From: CAVSRC01 sp963798195 | GTDB taxonomy: Bacteria; Pseudomonadota; Alphaproteobacteria; Rhizobiales; Kaistiaceae | Length of the DNA stretch: 64,000 bases | Direction of reading: 5' to 3' | Assembly: GCA_963798195.1 (NCBI GenBank) | Contig: CAWCSF010000006.1 | Location: 248,001-312,000, forward strand | Notes under the pieces: model-generated | Database searches by the model: none | What the model was told of the DNA's origin: nothing | The model's input: only the letters and a program-made list of their open reading frames with translations | In this document: in pieces, positions 47,778 to 58,527 of the stretch | Layout: each line of letters starts with the position of its first letter | How positions within the stretch are numbered: position 1 is the first letter of the stretch | Translations under genes and position numbers: made by a program

Positions 47778-47793
47778 TTGGCACAGAGCTTGA
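47778..47793 (+). promoter_or_regulatory. sigma-54-like promoter of glnK-amtB
   Basis: TTGGCAC-AGAGC-TTGA, close to the -24/-12 consensus TGGCAC-N5-TTGC with one mismatch in the -12 element, 114 bases before the glnK start. glnK-amtB operons are typically sigma-54/NtrC controlled under nitrogen limitation, which supports it. Confidence 0.6.
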
Positions 47794-47907
47794 TTCCTTG
47801 GGAGCGGTCAAGGCCTCCGGTGGCGCGATGCTGCCCGGCTCTGGCCGATCACGCGGGCTCCGTGTGTTCCGTCGAAACGGACCGCGGATGGAAACGGGAA
47901 CCACGCC

Positions 47908-48246
47908 ATGAAAATCGTAATGGCCATCATCAAGCCATTTAAGCTGGACGAAGTGCGCGACGCACTTACGGGGGTAGGCGTCCAGGGCCTGACCGTGACC
48001 GAGGTCAAGGGCTACGGCCGGCAGAAGGGTCACACGGAAATCTACCGCGGCACCGAATACGCGGTGAGCTTCCTCCCCAAACTCAAGATCGAAGTCGCGG
48101 TTGCATCCGACCAGGTCGACAAGGTGGTCGACGCGATCAGCAACGCCGCCAAGACCGGCCAGATCGGCGACGGCAAGATCTTCGTCTTCGCTCTCGATCA
48201 CGCCGTGCGCATCCGCACCGGCGAGACCGACGCCGACGCCCTCTAG
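47908..48246 (+). CDS. glnK: PII family nitrogen regulator
   Basis: A 112-residue PII signal protein that reports 2-oxoglutarate and ATP/ADP and gates AmtB. The T-loop EIYRGTEYAVSFLPK carries the uridylylation site Tyr51; the body has TVTEVKGYGRQKGHTE and the C-terminal GDGKIFVFALDHAVRIRTGE. Position directly upstream of amtB makes it GlnK rather than GlnB. AACCACGCC precedes the ATG; spacing to amtB is 123 bases, larger than usual. A sigma-54-like promoter lies upstream. Confidence 0.96.
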   Translation: MKIVMAIIKPFKLDEVRDALTGVGVQGLTVTEVKGYGRQKGHTEIYRGTEYAVSFLPKLKIEVAVASDQVDKVVDAISNAAKTGQIGDGKIFVFALDHAVRIRTGETDADAL

Positions 48247-48369
48247 GCCAGGGGACGGGGCTTGGCTGCAATGAACCCAATTCACGACGACACCACTGAC
48301 CGCCGGCTCTTCCGGCGTGGCGTGTTTCCCGAAAATTCCCGGATCGCAGGATCCGACAGGAGAAGCTCA

Positions 48370-49677
48370 ATGATTCACCGGATCAAATTTCCTTCACTCA
48401 TCGGCGCCTTGGCGCTGCTGGCCGTGGCAGGGCCGGCGCTCGCCCAGGAAGAAGTGCCGACCATCAACGCGGGTGACACCGCGTGGATGCTCACCTCCAC
48501 TGCGCTCGTGCTGTTCATGACGGTCCCCGGCCTCGCGCTCTTCTACGGCGGCATGGTCCGCAGGAAGAACGTGCTCGCCACGGTCATGCAGAGCTTCGCC
48601 ATCACCTGCCTGATGACCATCATCTGGATGGTGGTCGGCTACTCGCTCGCCTTCACCGACGGCGGCGGCGTCAACGCCTATGTCGGCGGCCTCAGCAAGT
48701 TCTTCCTGGCCGGCGTCGGCGTCGAAGCGATCAGCGGGTCGATCCCCGAGAGCGTCTTCATGATGTTCCAGATGACCTTCGCCATCATCACCCCGGCCCT
48801 GATCTGCGGCGCTTTTGCCGACCGCATGAAGTTTTCGGCGATGATGTGGTTCATGGGTCTGTGGTCGATCATCGTCTATAGCCCGGTCTGCCATTGGGTC
48901 TGGGGCGGCGGCTTCCTGAGCGAGATGGGCGTCCTCGATTTCGCCGGCGGCACGGTCGTGCACATCAACGCCGGCGTGGCGGGCCTCGTCTGCGCCCTCG
49001 TCCTCGGCAAGCGCGTCGGTTTCGGCCACGACAATATGGCCCCGCACAACCTGGTTCTGTCGGTTGTCGGCGCGTCCATGCTGTGGGTGGGCTGGTTCGG
49101 CTTCAACGCCGGCTCCGAGCTCGCCGCCGACGGCCGTGCCGGCATGGCCATGGCTGTCACGCAGATCGCCACCGCCGCTGCCGCTCTCGCCTGGATGTTC
49201 ACCGAATGGGTGGTCCGCGGCAAGCCGAGCGTGCTCGGCATCATCTCGGGCGCCGTTGCTGGCCTGGTTGCGATCACGCCGGCTTCCGGCTGGGTTGACC
49301 CGACCGGCGGACTGATCATCGGCATCGCGGCTGGCGTCATCTGCGCCTGGTCGGTCATGTGGCTGAAGGGCAAGCTCGGCTACGACGACTCGCTCGATGC
49401 CTTCGGCGTCCACGGGGTCGGCGGTTTCGTCGGCGCCATCCTGACCGGCGTCTTCGCCGTGTCTGCGGTCGGCGGCGAGGGAGCCACGGGCCTTATCGAA
49501 GGCAATGCCGGCCAGGTCTGGATCCAGTTCATCGGCACCCTGGCGACGATCGTCTGGTCGGGCGTGGCGAGCTTCGTGATCCTCAAGATCATCGATGGCG
49601 TCATCGGCCTCCGCGTCAGCAAGGAAGTCGAAGTCGAGGGTCTCGACATCAACCTCCACGGCGAAGTGGTTCCGTAA
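48370..49677 (+). CDS. amtB: ammonium transporter
   Basis: A 435-residue inner-membrane ammonium channel with a cleaved signal (LIGALALLAVAGPALAQ) and eleven spans. Typical motifs: GLALFYGGMVRRKNVLATVMQ near residue 52, VHINAGVAGLVCALVLGKR (first pore histidine) near residue 197, and DSLDAFGVHGVGGFVGAIL (second pore histidine) near residue 338. The start ATG at 48370 has AGGAGA upstream; the frame open to 48262 would precede the signal peptide. A GC-rich hairpin at 49741-49774 follows. GlnK, encoded upstream, would block the pore at high ammonium. Confidence 0.96.
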   Translation: MIHRIKFPSLIGALALLAVAGPALAQEEVPTINAGDTAWMLTSTALVLFMTVPGLALFYGGMVRRKNVLATVMQSFAITCLMTIIWMVVGYSLAFTDGGGVNAYVGGLSKFFLAGVGVEAISGSIPESVFMMFQMTFAIITPALICGAFADRMKFSAMMWFMGLWSIIVYSPVCHWVWGGGFLSEMGVLDFAGGTVVHINAGVAGLVCALVLGKRVGFGHDNMAPHNLVLSVVGASMLWVGWFGFNAGSELAADGRAGMAMAVTQIATAAAALAWMFTEWVVRGKPSVLGIISGAVAGLVAITPASGWVDPTGGLIIGIAAGVICAWSVMWLKGKLGYDDSLDAFGVHGVGGFVGAILTGVFAVSAVGGEGATGLIEGNAGQVWIQFIGTLATIVWSGVASFVILKIIDGVIGLRVSKEVEVEGLDINLHGEVVP

Positions 49678-49740
49678 GCTTCCTCCCAAGCCGCCGGAGC
49701 CCGGAAAACCGGGCCCCGGCCGGAACGTCCACGAGCCTCC

Positions 49741-49774
49741 AGGCCCCGTTCGGCAGAAACGCCGGGCGGGGCCT
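49741..49774 (+). terminator. hairpin downstream of amtB
   Basis: AGGCCCCG and CGGGGCCT, with an inner CGGC/GCCG stem, form a long hairpin 63 bases after the amtB stop. The following TGGTTA is a weak T-tract, so termination may be partial. Confidence 0.5.
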
Positions 49775-49851
49775 TGGTTAATGGCGGCTTTACCAAGCGC
49801 AGGTACGGTCGGGCTTCGTCTGTCCGACCCCATTGCGTCCAGGAACCGCCC

Positions 49852-52446
<2,595 letters not shown>

Positions 52447-52548
52447 GGCCGAATCGCGGGCGTACGCGCCGCGAATTCGCCACATGGCGCGGCTATCGCG
52501 CCCGCGCAGTCGGATATCCGGGACACTCCCCGGAGCAAGGAGTTCAGA

Positions 52549-53319
52549 TTGACCGGTAAGACCGGGGCGGCAGGACACAGTGTCGGCAGACTCACCCGCG
52601 TAGGGTTGGCCGCAACGGTTTGCGCAGCGCTTCTGGTCGTGGCGCCGGATTTCGTGGCCGCCGCAAGCGGCGCGATCCCGCTTCCCCGCCTGCGCCCGCC
52701 GATGTCGGCCAGCGCCGCGCGCGCGGCGACCAACACGCAGGCGGCGCCCGCCCGCCCGTTTGTTGCCAATCCCAATTCGCGCTTCACGCCCGCGCAGCAG
52801 CGCCTGCTCGCCGGCATCAACTCCTACTTCAACAGCTTTCGCATCCTGGAGGGTCAGTTCATCCAGTTTGGACCCAGCGGCGAGCAGTCTGAAGGCGTCT
52901 TCTTCATGACGCGCCCGGGGCGCATCCGCTTCCACTACAGCCCGCCATCCAAACTCGACGTGGTCGCCGACGGCAGCTCGGTTGCCATCCGCGACGGCAA
53001 GACCCGCACCCAGGATCTCTATCCGCTTTCGGCGACGCCGCTGCGCTACCTCCTCGCCGAACATATCGACCTGACGTCGGAGAACGTCGTCCGGTCGGTC
53101 ACCGAGGAAGCAGACCTGATTTCGCTGACGATCGTGGATGGCGGCGCCGGCGCCCAGGGCAAGCTGACGCTGATCTTCGACCGCAAGAGCTTTGAGCTCC
53201 GCCAATGGGTCGTCACAGACGCGCAGGGCCTGAACACGTCGGTCGCGATCTACAACACCACCACCGGCAAGCCGCAGAATCCGAACCTTTTCCGCATCAC
53301 GGCCGGCAGCACGTTCTGA
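52549..53319 (+). CDS. lolA: outer-membrane lipoprotein carrier protein LolA-like
   Basis: A 256-residue periplasmic chaperone that carries lipoproteins from LolCDE to the outer membrane. A signal segment (LAATVCAALLVVAPDFVAAA) is followed by a proline-rich spacer and the LolA barrel: NSFRILEGQFIQFGPSGEQS near residue 105, GVFFMTRPGRIRFHYSPPS, VADGSSVAIRDGKTRTQDLY, and KLTLIFDRKSFELRQWVVTD. The start is the TTG at 52549 with AAGGAG nine bases upstream. It follows ftsK, the usual order in Hyphomicrobiales, and is closed by a strong terminator. Confidence 0.93.
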   Translation: MTGKTGAAGHSVGRLTRVGLAATVCAALLVVAPDFVAAASGAIPLPRLRPPMSASAARAATNTQAAPARPFVANPNSRFTPAQQRLLAGINSYFNSFRILEGQFIQFGPSGEQSEGVFFMTRPGRIRFHYSPPSKLDVVADGSSVAIRDGKTRTQDLYPLSATPLRYLLAEHIDLTSENVVRSVTEEADLISLTIVDGGAGAQGKLTLIFDRKSFELRQWVVTDAQGLNTSVAIYNTTTGKPQNPNLFRITAGSTF

Positions 53320-53495
53320 GCGAAATCCCTGGCGATTGTACCGGCGGGCTGACGCCGTTTCGCGGCCCTTGAAACGTTTATTCGGCGCCCCATCTGAATC
53401 TCCATAGCGGGCTGCTCATCATCGGTAGCGCCCCCCGTCTCGCCGAGGGCGGTCCGCTGACGCCGGTTTCGGCCGGTGTCGCGCGAAAAGCGCGG

Positions 53496-53527
53496 AAGCG
53501 CCCAGCCTCCCCCGGGGCTGGGCGCTT
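53496..53527 (+). terminator. strong intrinsic terminator after lolA
   Basis: AAGCGCCCAGCC and GGCTGGGCGCTT form a twelve-base perfect stem with an eight-base loop, followed by TCTTGT. It ends the ftsK-lolA unit, 176 bases past the lolA stop. The rest of 53320-53599 shows no gene. Confidence 0.8.
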
Positions 53528-53599
53528 TCTTGTCTGCAACTCCGCTAAACCGATAGACTGAAACAGCCGATCGCCGCGCTCCGAAGTGAATTCGATTGC

Positions 53600-54400
53600 A
53601 TGTCCCTGACCGTCGCTACCTGGAACATCAATTCGGTTCGCCTGCGCATCGGCCTCGTCACCGACTTCCTCCGCACCCACCAGCCGGACGTGCTCTGCCT
53701 CCAGGAGATCAAGTGCCCGGAGGATCGTTTCCCGCACACGGCCTTCGCCCGGCGCGGCTACAAGTATCGGCTGGTCAACGGACAGAAGGGCTATCACGGC
53801 GTCGCCATCCTCTCGCGCCGTCCGTTCATCGAGACGTCCCTCCGCGGCTTCTGCGGCAAGAACGACGCGCGGCACGCCGCCGCACTCATCGACGATGGGT
53901 CCGGCGGCACGATCGTCCATAACCTTTATGTTCCCGCCGGCGGCGACGAGCCCGACCCGACCATCAATGTGAAGTTCGCCCACAAGCTCGCCTTCCTCGA
54001 CGAGATGAAAGGCTGGCTGACCGGCGCCGAGACCGACCGCAGGTCGATCCTCGTGGGCGACCTCAACGTCGCGCCCTACGAAAACGACGTCTGGTCGCAC
54101 AGGCAGCTGCTGCGCGTCGTCAGCCACACGCCGGTCGAGACCGATCTGCTCGAAGGCGTGCGCGAGGCCGGCGGCTGGATCGACGGCACGCGTCGCTTCG
54201 TGCCGATGGATGAGAAGATCTACACGTGGTGGAGCTATCGCGCCGCCGACTGGCAGGCCGCCAACAAGGGCCGCCGCCTCGATCACATCTGGGTGACACC
54301 GCACGTCGCGGAGAGCCTGCGCGAGATCGAGATCGTCCGCGACGCGCGTGGCTGGGAGCGTCCCTCCGACCACGTGCCGGTGATCGCGCGTTTCGACTAG
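53600..54400 (+). CDS. xth: exodeoxyribonuclease III
   Basis: A 266-residue AP endonuclease/3' exonuclease of base-excision repair. The EEP-fold motifs are WNINSVRLRI (Asn ligand) near residue 8, LQEIKC (metal glutamate) near 36, a tyrosine in YVPAGGDEPD, GDLNVAP near residue 154, and the final RPSDHVPVIARF with the catalytic aspartate-histidine pair. Length is typical of ExoIII (268 in E. coli). Start is the ATG at 53600. It converges with the cNMP-binding gene, seven bases apart. Confidence 0.95.
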   Translation: MSLTVATWNINSVRLRIGLVTDFLRTHQPDVLCLQEIKCPEDRFPHTAFARRGYKYRLVNGQKGYHGVAILSRRPFIETSLRGFCGKNDARHAAALIDDGSGGTIVHNLYVPAGGDEPDPTINVKFAHKLAFLDEMKGWLTGAETDRRSILVGDLNVAPYENDVWSHRQLLRVVSHTPVETDLLEGVREAGGWIDGTRRFVPMDEKIYTWWSYRAADWQAANKGRRLDHIWVTPHVAESLREIEIVRDARGWERPSDHVPVIARFD

Positions 54401-54407
54401 GGCCGCA

Positions 54408-54887
54408 CTAGCGCCGCGCGCGGCGCTTGTCCATGTCCTGCAACGTGGTCCGCACGCGGCCGAGCTCGCCGACCGTCGCGATCAGCCGCTCCGACATGGT
54501 CGCCCGCCAGTCGACGGCGACGCGCGGAAATTCGTTGAGCATGCGCAGGATCAGCGTGCGGTCGATCTCGAGGAGTTCGCACGCCGTCATCGCGATGGCT
54601 GTGCCCGGCCGCTTCGTCTCGATCAGCAGCGCCAGTTCGCCGACCAGCGATCCTGCCTCGCAGCTCGCCACGACCTTGCGCTTCGTCTTCGCGCCCGCGG
54701 TGATCTGAATTCCGCCGGACGCAACGACGAAGCCGGAATTGGCCGGATCGCCTTCGCGAAAGAGGATCTGGTCGGCGGCAAGTTCGCGACGCCCCGCGCT
54801 GAAGGCCAGCAGACGAATCGGCTCCGTCGGCAGGTCAGCGAACAGCGGGACGCGCTTGAGGAGCGCGATGTCGCTGTCGAGGCTCAT
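54408..54887 (-). CDS. cyclic nucleotide-binding domain protein
   Basis: A 159-residue protein with one CRP-type cNMP-binding fold: FADLPTEPIRLLAFSAGRRE near residue 16, ILFREGDPANSGFVVASGGI near residue 41, and GSLVGELALLIETKRPGTAI near residue 78, where GEL-ALL-RP forms the phosphate cassette. There is no DNA-binding domain; the C-terminus is a basic helix (QDMDKRRARR). Lacking an output domain, it may be a sensor or scaffold. It is 31 bases downstream of the response regulator on the same strand, so the two may be coexpressed. Confidence 0.9.
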   Translation of the reverse strand: MSLDSDIALLKRVPLFADLPTEPIRLLAFSAGRRELAADQILFREGDPANSGFVVASGGIQITAGAKTKRKVVASCEAGSLVGELALLIETKRPGTAIAMTACELLEIDRTLILRMLNEFPRVAVDWRATMSERLIATVGELGRVRTTLQDMDKRRARR

Positions 54888-54918
54888 GTCTTTGCCAGCT
54901 CGCTCCGCGCCGTCGGCG

Positions 54919-55602
54919 TCACGGAACCAGCTTGTATCCGCCGGCGTCCGTCACCAGCAATTCTGCCTTCGACGGGTCGCGTTCGATCTTCTGCCGCAGG
55001 CGGTAGATGTGCGTCTCCAGCGTGTGCGTGGTGACGCCGGAATTGTATCCCCACACCTCGTGCAGCAGCACGTCACGGGTGATCACCTTCTCGCCGGCGC
55101 GATAGAGGAACTTCAGGATCGCGGTCTCCTTCTCGGTAAGCCGCACCTTCTGGTTCTTGTCGTCGACGAGCATCTTGGCGCTCGGTCGGAACGTGTAGCG
55201 CCCGATCGAGAACACCGCGTCCTCGCTCTGGTCGTGCTGGCGAAGCTGGGCGCGGATGCGCGCCAGCAGCACGGCAAAGCGGAACGGCTTGGTGACATAA
55301 TCGTTGGCGCCGGCCTCCAGCCCCAGGATCGTGTCGGACTCCGAGTCCTGCCCGGTCAGCATGATCACCGGAGCCTTGAAACCGCCCTTGCGCAGCAGCT
55401 TCACCGCCTCGCGGCCATCCATGTCGGGCAGGCCGACATCCATGATGACGAGATCGATCGGCTCGTGCCGGGCCCGCTGGACGCCCTTGGCCGCCGTCTC
55501 CGCCGGAATGATTTCGAATTCCTCGTAAAGCGAGAGCTGCTCCACAAGGCTGTCGCGGAGCATGTCGTCGTCGTCGACCACGAGAATCTTGCGGACAGGC
55601 AT
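54919..55602 (-). CDS. OmpR-family response regulator (CenR-like)
   Basis: A 227-residue two-component regulator. The receiver domain has the acidic pair VVDDDD near residues 9-13, phosphoacceptor IMDVGLPDMDG (Asp near 54), and the lysine in VTKPFRF near residue 105; the C-terminal winged helix shows RLTEKETAILKFLYRAG and THTLETHIYRLRQKIE. The body, with DGREAVKLLRKGGFKAPVIM, closely resembles CenR, the essential envelope regulator of alphaproteobacteria; I judge this by recall of the family. No sensor kinase is adjacent. The ATG at 55602 was chosen over 55719 because the receiver starts there. Confidence 0.9.
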   Translation of the reverse strand: MPVRKILVVDDDDMLRDSLVEQLSLYEEFEIIPAETAAKGVQRARHEPIDLVIMDVGLPDMDGREAVKLLRKGGFKAPVIMLTGQDSESDTILGLEAGANDYVTKPFRFAVLLARIRAQLRQHDQSEDAVFSIGRYTFRPSAKMLVDDKNQKVRLTEKETAILKFLYRAGEKVITRDVLLHEVWGYNSGVTTHTLETHIYRLRQKIERDPSKAELLVTDAGGYKLVP

Positions 55603-55805
55603 CGTGCTGCTCACTCCCGGCCGAAGCCCCGGGGGGCCGGCAATGTGCGGAAATCCCTTTGGAATCGGCGTTGGATACGGTGTAGACCCCAACCGCCCGG
55701 CGGCGCAAGCTGCGGGCAAAATCCGACCATGGGCGGGATCGTGGCAAAAGCGTGGTGTTTCGGCCGGCTCTCCACAGCCCTGCGGCTTCCGGGACTATCC
55801 TCGCG

Positions 55806-56333
55806 GTGAAAGGGCTCCTCGGCAGGCTCAGGGTTGCGCGGACCTTCTCCGGCCCTTCCTGCGGCCTGCTGGTTGCCGCCGGCTTCGCCGTGCCCTGCGC
55901 CCTCGGGCGGTCCGGCATCACGCGCCGCAAGCGCGAGGGTGACGGCGCCACGCCCCAGGGCCGCTGGCGGCTGCTCTCGGTTCTCTACCGGGCCGACCGG
56001 CTGCGGCGGCCGTCCACCCGCCTGCCCTGCCGGCCGCTCCGCCCCGACGACGGCTGGTGCGACGATCCTGCCGACCGCCGCTACAACCGCCCGGTCGCCC
56101 TGCCCTATCCCGGCCGTCACGAGCGCCTGTGGCGGACCGATCACCTCTACGACGTCATCGTCGTCCTCGACTACAACCTCTCCTCGCCGCGCCCCGGCGC
56201 CGGCAGCGCCATCTTCCTGCACGTTGCCGGTCCCGGTTTCCCGCCGACGGAAGGCTGCGTGGCCATCCCTGTGGACGCCATGCGCCGACTGCTGGCGCGG
56301 GTCGGCCCGGCGACGGTGATCGACATACGCTGA
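55806..56333 (+). CDS. L,D-transpeptidase family (YkuD) protein
   Basis: A 175-residue single-domain YkuD protein of the short alphaproteobacterial type. The catalytic motif is HVAGPGFPPTEGCVAIP near residue 140 (His, Gly and the nucleophile cysteine); the N-terminal KREGDGATPQGRWRLLSVL motif is diagnostic of this subgroup. No signal peptide is clear, so its compartment is uncertain; its relatives form L,D cross-links or anchor proteins to peptidoglycan. The GTG at 55806 is preferred to an upstream GTG at 55752, but neither has a good Shine-Dalgarno. Divergent from the response regulator. Confidence 0.87.
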   Translation: MKGLLGRLRVARTFSGPSCGLLVAAGFAVPCALGRSGITRRKREGDGATPQGRWRLLSVLYRADRLRRPSTRLPCRPLRPDDGWCDDPADRRYNRPVALPYPGRHERLWRTDHLYDVIVVLDYNLSSPRPGAGSAIFLHVAGPGFPPTEGCVAIPVDAMRRLLARVGPATVIDIR

Positions 56334-56436
56334 AGCGCCTGCGCGCCTGCTGCGCGGCCTCGACCGGCTGATGCAGGACCGCTACGCCATCTGCGTTACC
56401 AAGCCGCTGTAGTTCGAAGGTATCCGCGTCACGCGG

Positions 56437-57273
56437 CTACACGTGCTTGTCGAGCCACGCCTGGACATCGGCCATCACCGTCTCCTTGCCCGTGTCGTTG
56501 AGCGTGTCGTGGTAGTAGCCCTCGTAGAGCTTCAGCGTCTTGTCCTTTGCGCCCGCTGTATCGAAGAAGAACTGGCTGCCGCTCGGCTTGGTCGCCTTGT
56601 CCGCGGTGCCGTGCGTGATGAGGACGGGCAGCGTCATCGACGGGAAGGATTTCTTCAGCCGCTCGTCGGCACGCGCGAGTTCGGCCACCGTCTGGGTCGG
56701 CTGCGTCTCGTGGGCGATGAGTGGATCGGCATCCATCGCCTTCACCACGGCAGGGTCGCGTGAGAAGAAGGAATTGTTGAGATGCAGGACATGAGCATGC
56801 GGCCAGATGTGGCTCAGACCCTTGAGCGCGGCGATGGCGAAATCGGGCGCCGGGACCTGGTAGGCAAAGCTCATGCAGACCAGACCGGCGAGATCGGCCT
56901 GATGATCGAGCGCATAGAGACAGGCGACGACACCGCCCGCGCTGTGGCCGAGCACGAATAGCTTCAGCCCCGGATGGCGCGAGCGCGCCAGCTTCACCGC
57001 CGCGTCGACGTCGGCGACGTATTCGGCGATGGACTGCACATAGAAGCGCTCGCCGTCCGACTGACCGCGGCCGCGCAGGTCCACCGCGAAGACCGCGAGC
57101 CCTTGCGCAGCGAACTGGCTCGCAGCCCAGAGATAGTAGCCGCCATGCGAATTGAACCCCGGCACGATGACCACGACGGCGCGTGCGCCGGCGGGCGTCC
57201 ATGAGCGCACGAGAAGCCCGGTGCCGTCCTGCGATTTGATGCGCTCTTCGCGCGGCTGTGTCTGCATGTCCAT
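56437..57273 (-). CDS. alpha/beta hydrolase (monoacylglycerol lipase-like)
   Basis: A 278-residue serine hydrolase of the lysophospholipase/MGL type. The nucleophile elbow LGHSAGGV is near residue 105, the cap includes FFSRDPAVVKAMDADPL, the acid is in LITHGTADKATKPSGS near residue 216, and the catalytic histidine in YEGYYHDTLND near residue 250. VPGFNSHGGYYLWAASQFAA forms the oxyanion region. Start is the ATG at 57273 (MDMQTQ), or the ATG at 57267. It diverges from an AraC-type regulator that may control it. Cytoplasmic, no signal peptide. Confidence 0.9.
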   Translation of the reverse strand: MDMQTQPREERIKSQDGTGLLVRSWTPAGARAVVVIVPGFNSHGGYYLWAASQFAAQGLAVFAVDLRGRGQSDGERFYVQSIAEYVADVDAAVKLARSRHPGLKLFVLGHSAGGVVACLYALDHQADLAGLVCMSFAYQVPAPDFAIAALKGLSHIWPHAHVLHLNNSFFSRDPAVVKAMDADPLIAHETQPTQTVAELARADERLKKSFPSMTLPVLITHGTADKATKPSGSQFFFDTAGAKDKTLKLYEGYYHDTLNDTGKETVMADVQAWLDKHV

Positions 57274-57465
57274 GACCGCGATCTCCGATTTTGAAGAAGG
57301 GCGGACCCCTGCGGCCCGCAGCCCGCGGACGCTACGCCGTCGCGATGGCGCGCTCTTGTCGATTCCGATCGCATTTTGACGAATCTTGCGCCCGCCAGGC
57401 GCTTGTGGTGAGAATGGTGCGTCGCAGCAACTCGCGTGGCCGGTCTCTGCGCCGGTGGTAAAGCG

Positions 57466-57852
57466 ATGCAACAGCCCGGCGCCAATGGCGGCATGCATCG
57501 GCACGGGCCGAGCCCGGCCGGAGGGCTGGCGCCCTGGCAGCGCAGACAGACTGAAGCCTTGCTGCGCGAACGGCTGGATGGCCGCATCGTGCTGTCCGAC
57601 CTCGCCCGCGATTGCGGTCTGTCGACCAGCCATTTCTCCCGCGCCTTTCGCCGCTCTTTCGGAGCTTCACCGCACCGCTGGCTGGTGAGACGGCGCATCG
57701 AACGCGCGAAGGAGCTCCTTGCCGCTTCCGCCATGCCGCTCGCCGAAGTGGCGACCGCCTGTGGCTTCGCCGACCAGAGCCACCTCACCCACGTTTTCAC
57801 GCGGCACCTTGGGATCAGCCCGGCCGCATGGCGGCGGACGATGCGCGGCTGA
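57466..57852 (+). CDS. AraC family transcriptional regulator, DNA-binding domain only
   Basis: About 128 residues holding only the two-helix-turn-helix AraC domain: VLSDLARDCGLSTSHFSRAF near residue 42, RRIERAKELLAASAMPLAEV, and ATACGFADQSHLTHVFTRHL near residue 92, with HLGISPAAWRRTMRG at the end. The usual ligand-binding N-terminal domain is absent, as in SoxS/MarA-sized regulators. Start: the ATG at 57466 (MQQPGANGG) after GGTGG; a GTG at 57436 is possible. It sits divergently to the lipase and convergent with YggS. Confidence 0.87.
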   Translation: MQQPGANGGMHRHGPSPAGGLAPWQRRQTEALLRERLDGRIVLSDLARDCGLSTSHFSRAFRRSFGASPHRWLVRRRIERAKELLAASAMPLAEVATACGFADQSHLTHVFTRHLGISPAAWRRTMRG

Positions 57853-57861
57853 GGCTGAGCG

Positions 57862-58527
57862 CTAGCCGCGTCCGCCGAAGATGGCCGAGCCGACCCGCAC
57901 ATCGGTCGCGCCCATGGCGATAGCAGTCTCGAAGTCTGCGCTCATGCCCATCGACAACGATTTCAGCCCAAGCCGCTTCGCGATCTTTGCAAGCAGCGCG
58001 AAGTGCGGCGCGACCACGTCCTCGACCGGCGGAATGCACATCAGCCCGTCGATCTTCAGGCCATGCACGTCGCGGCAACGCGCGACGAATGCGTCCGTCT
58101 CCTCGGGCAGCATGCCCGCCTTCTGCGGCTCGGCACCCGTGTTCACCTGAACCAGCAGACGCGGCGTCCGCCCCTGCTTGCGCATCTCGTCTCCGATCGC
58201 GCCAGCGATCTTGTCGCGGTCGATCGTGTGGATCGCGTCGAAGAGCGCGACGGCATCCTTCGCCTTGTTGGATTGCAGCGGGCCGATCAGATGCAGTTCG
58301 GCGACCTGCTGGTATTTCCCGCGCAGCGCCGGCCACTTTCCCGCGGCTTCCTGCACGCGATTTTCACCGAATTCCCGCTGCCCGGCCGCGATCACCGGCT
58401 CGATCGCGGCGGCCTCGAAGGTCTTTGAAACCGCGATCAGCCGCACCGAGCCGGGCGCGCGGCCGGCTGATTTCTCAGCCGCCGCAATGCGTTGGCGAAC
58501 GTCGTCGAGCGCGTCTATTCGAACCAC
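57862..58527 (-). CDS. YggS family pyridoxal phosphate-binding protein
   Basis: A 221-residue PLP homeostasis protein. The lysine that binds PLP is in RLIAVSKTFEAAAIEPVIAA near residue 35; FGENRVQEAAGKW near 52, LHLIGPLQSNKAKDAV near 80, and LSMGMSADFETAIAMGATDV near 190 with VRVGSAIFG at the end are signature stretches. The GTG at 58527 starts 12 bases inside the end of the upstream enolase-superfamily gene, so translation is coupled. It probably maintains free PLP level rather than catalysing. Confidence 0.94.
   Translation of the reverse strand: MVRIDALDDVRQRIAAAEKSAGRAPGSVRLIAVSKTFEAAAIEPVIAAGQREFGENRVQEAAGKWPALRGKYQQVAELHLIGPLQSNKAKDAVALFDAIHTIDRDKIAGAIGDEMRKQGRTPRLLVQVNTGAEPQKAGMLPEETDAFVARCRDVHGLKIDGLMCIPPVEDVVAPHFALLAKIAKRLGLKSLSMGMSADFETAIAMGATDVRVGSAIFGGRG

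Noticed and set aside
56334..56436. A short reading, LLRGLDRLMQDRYAICVTKPL, between the transpeptidase and the lipase
   Set aside because: It has no start in frame, no identifiable family and no upstream remnant; it may be chance.
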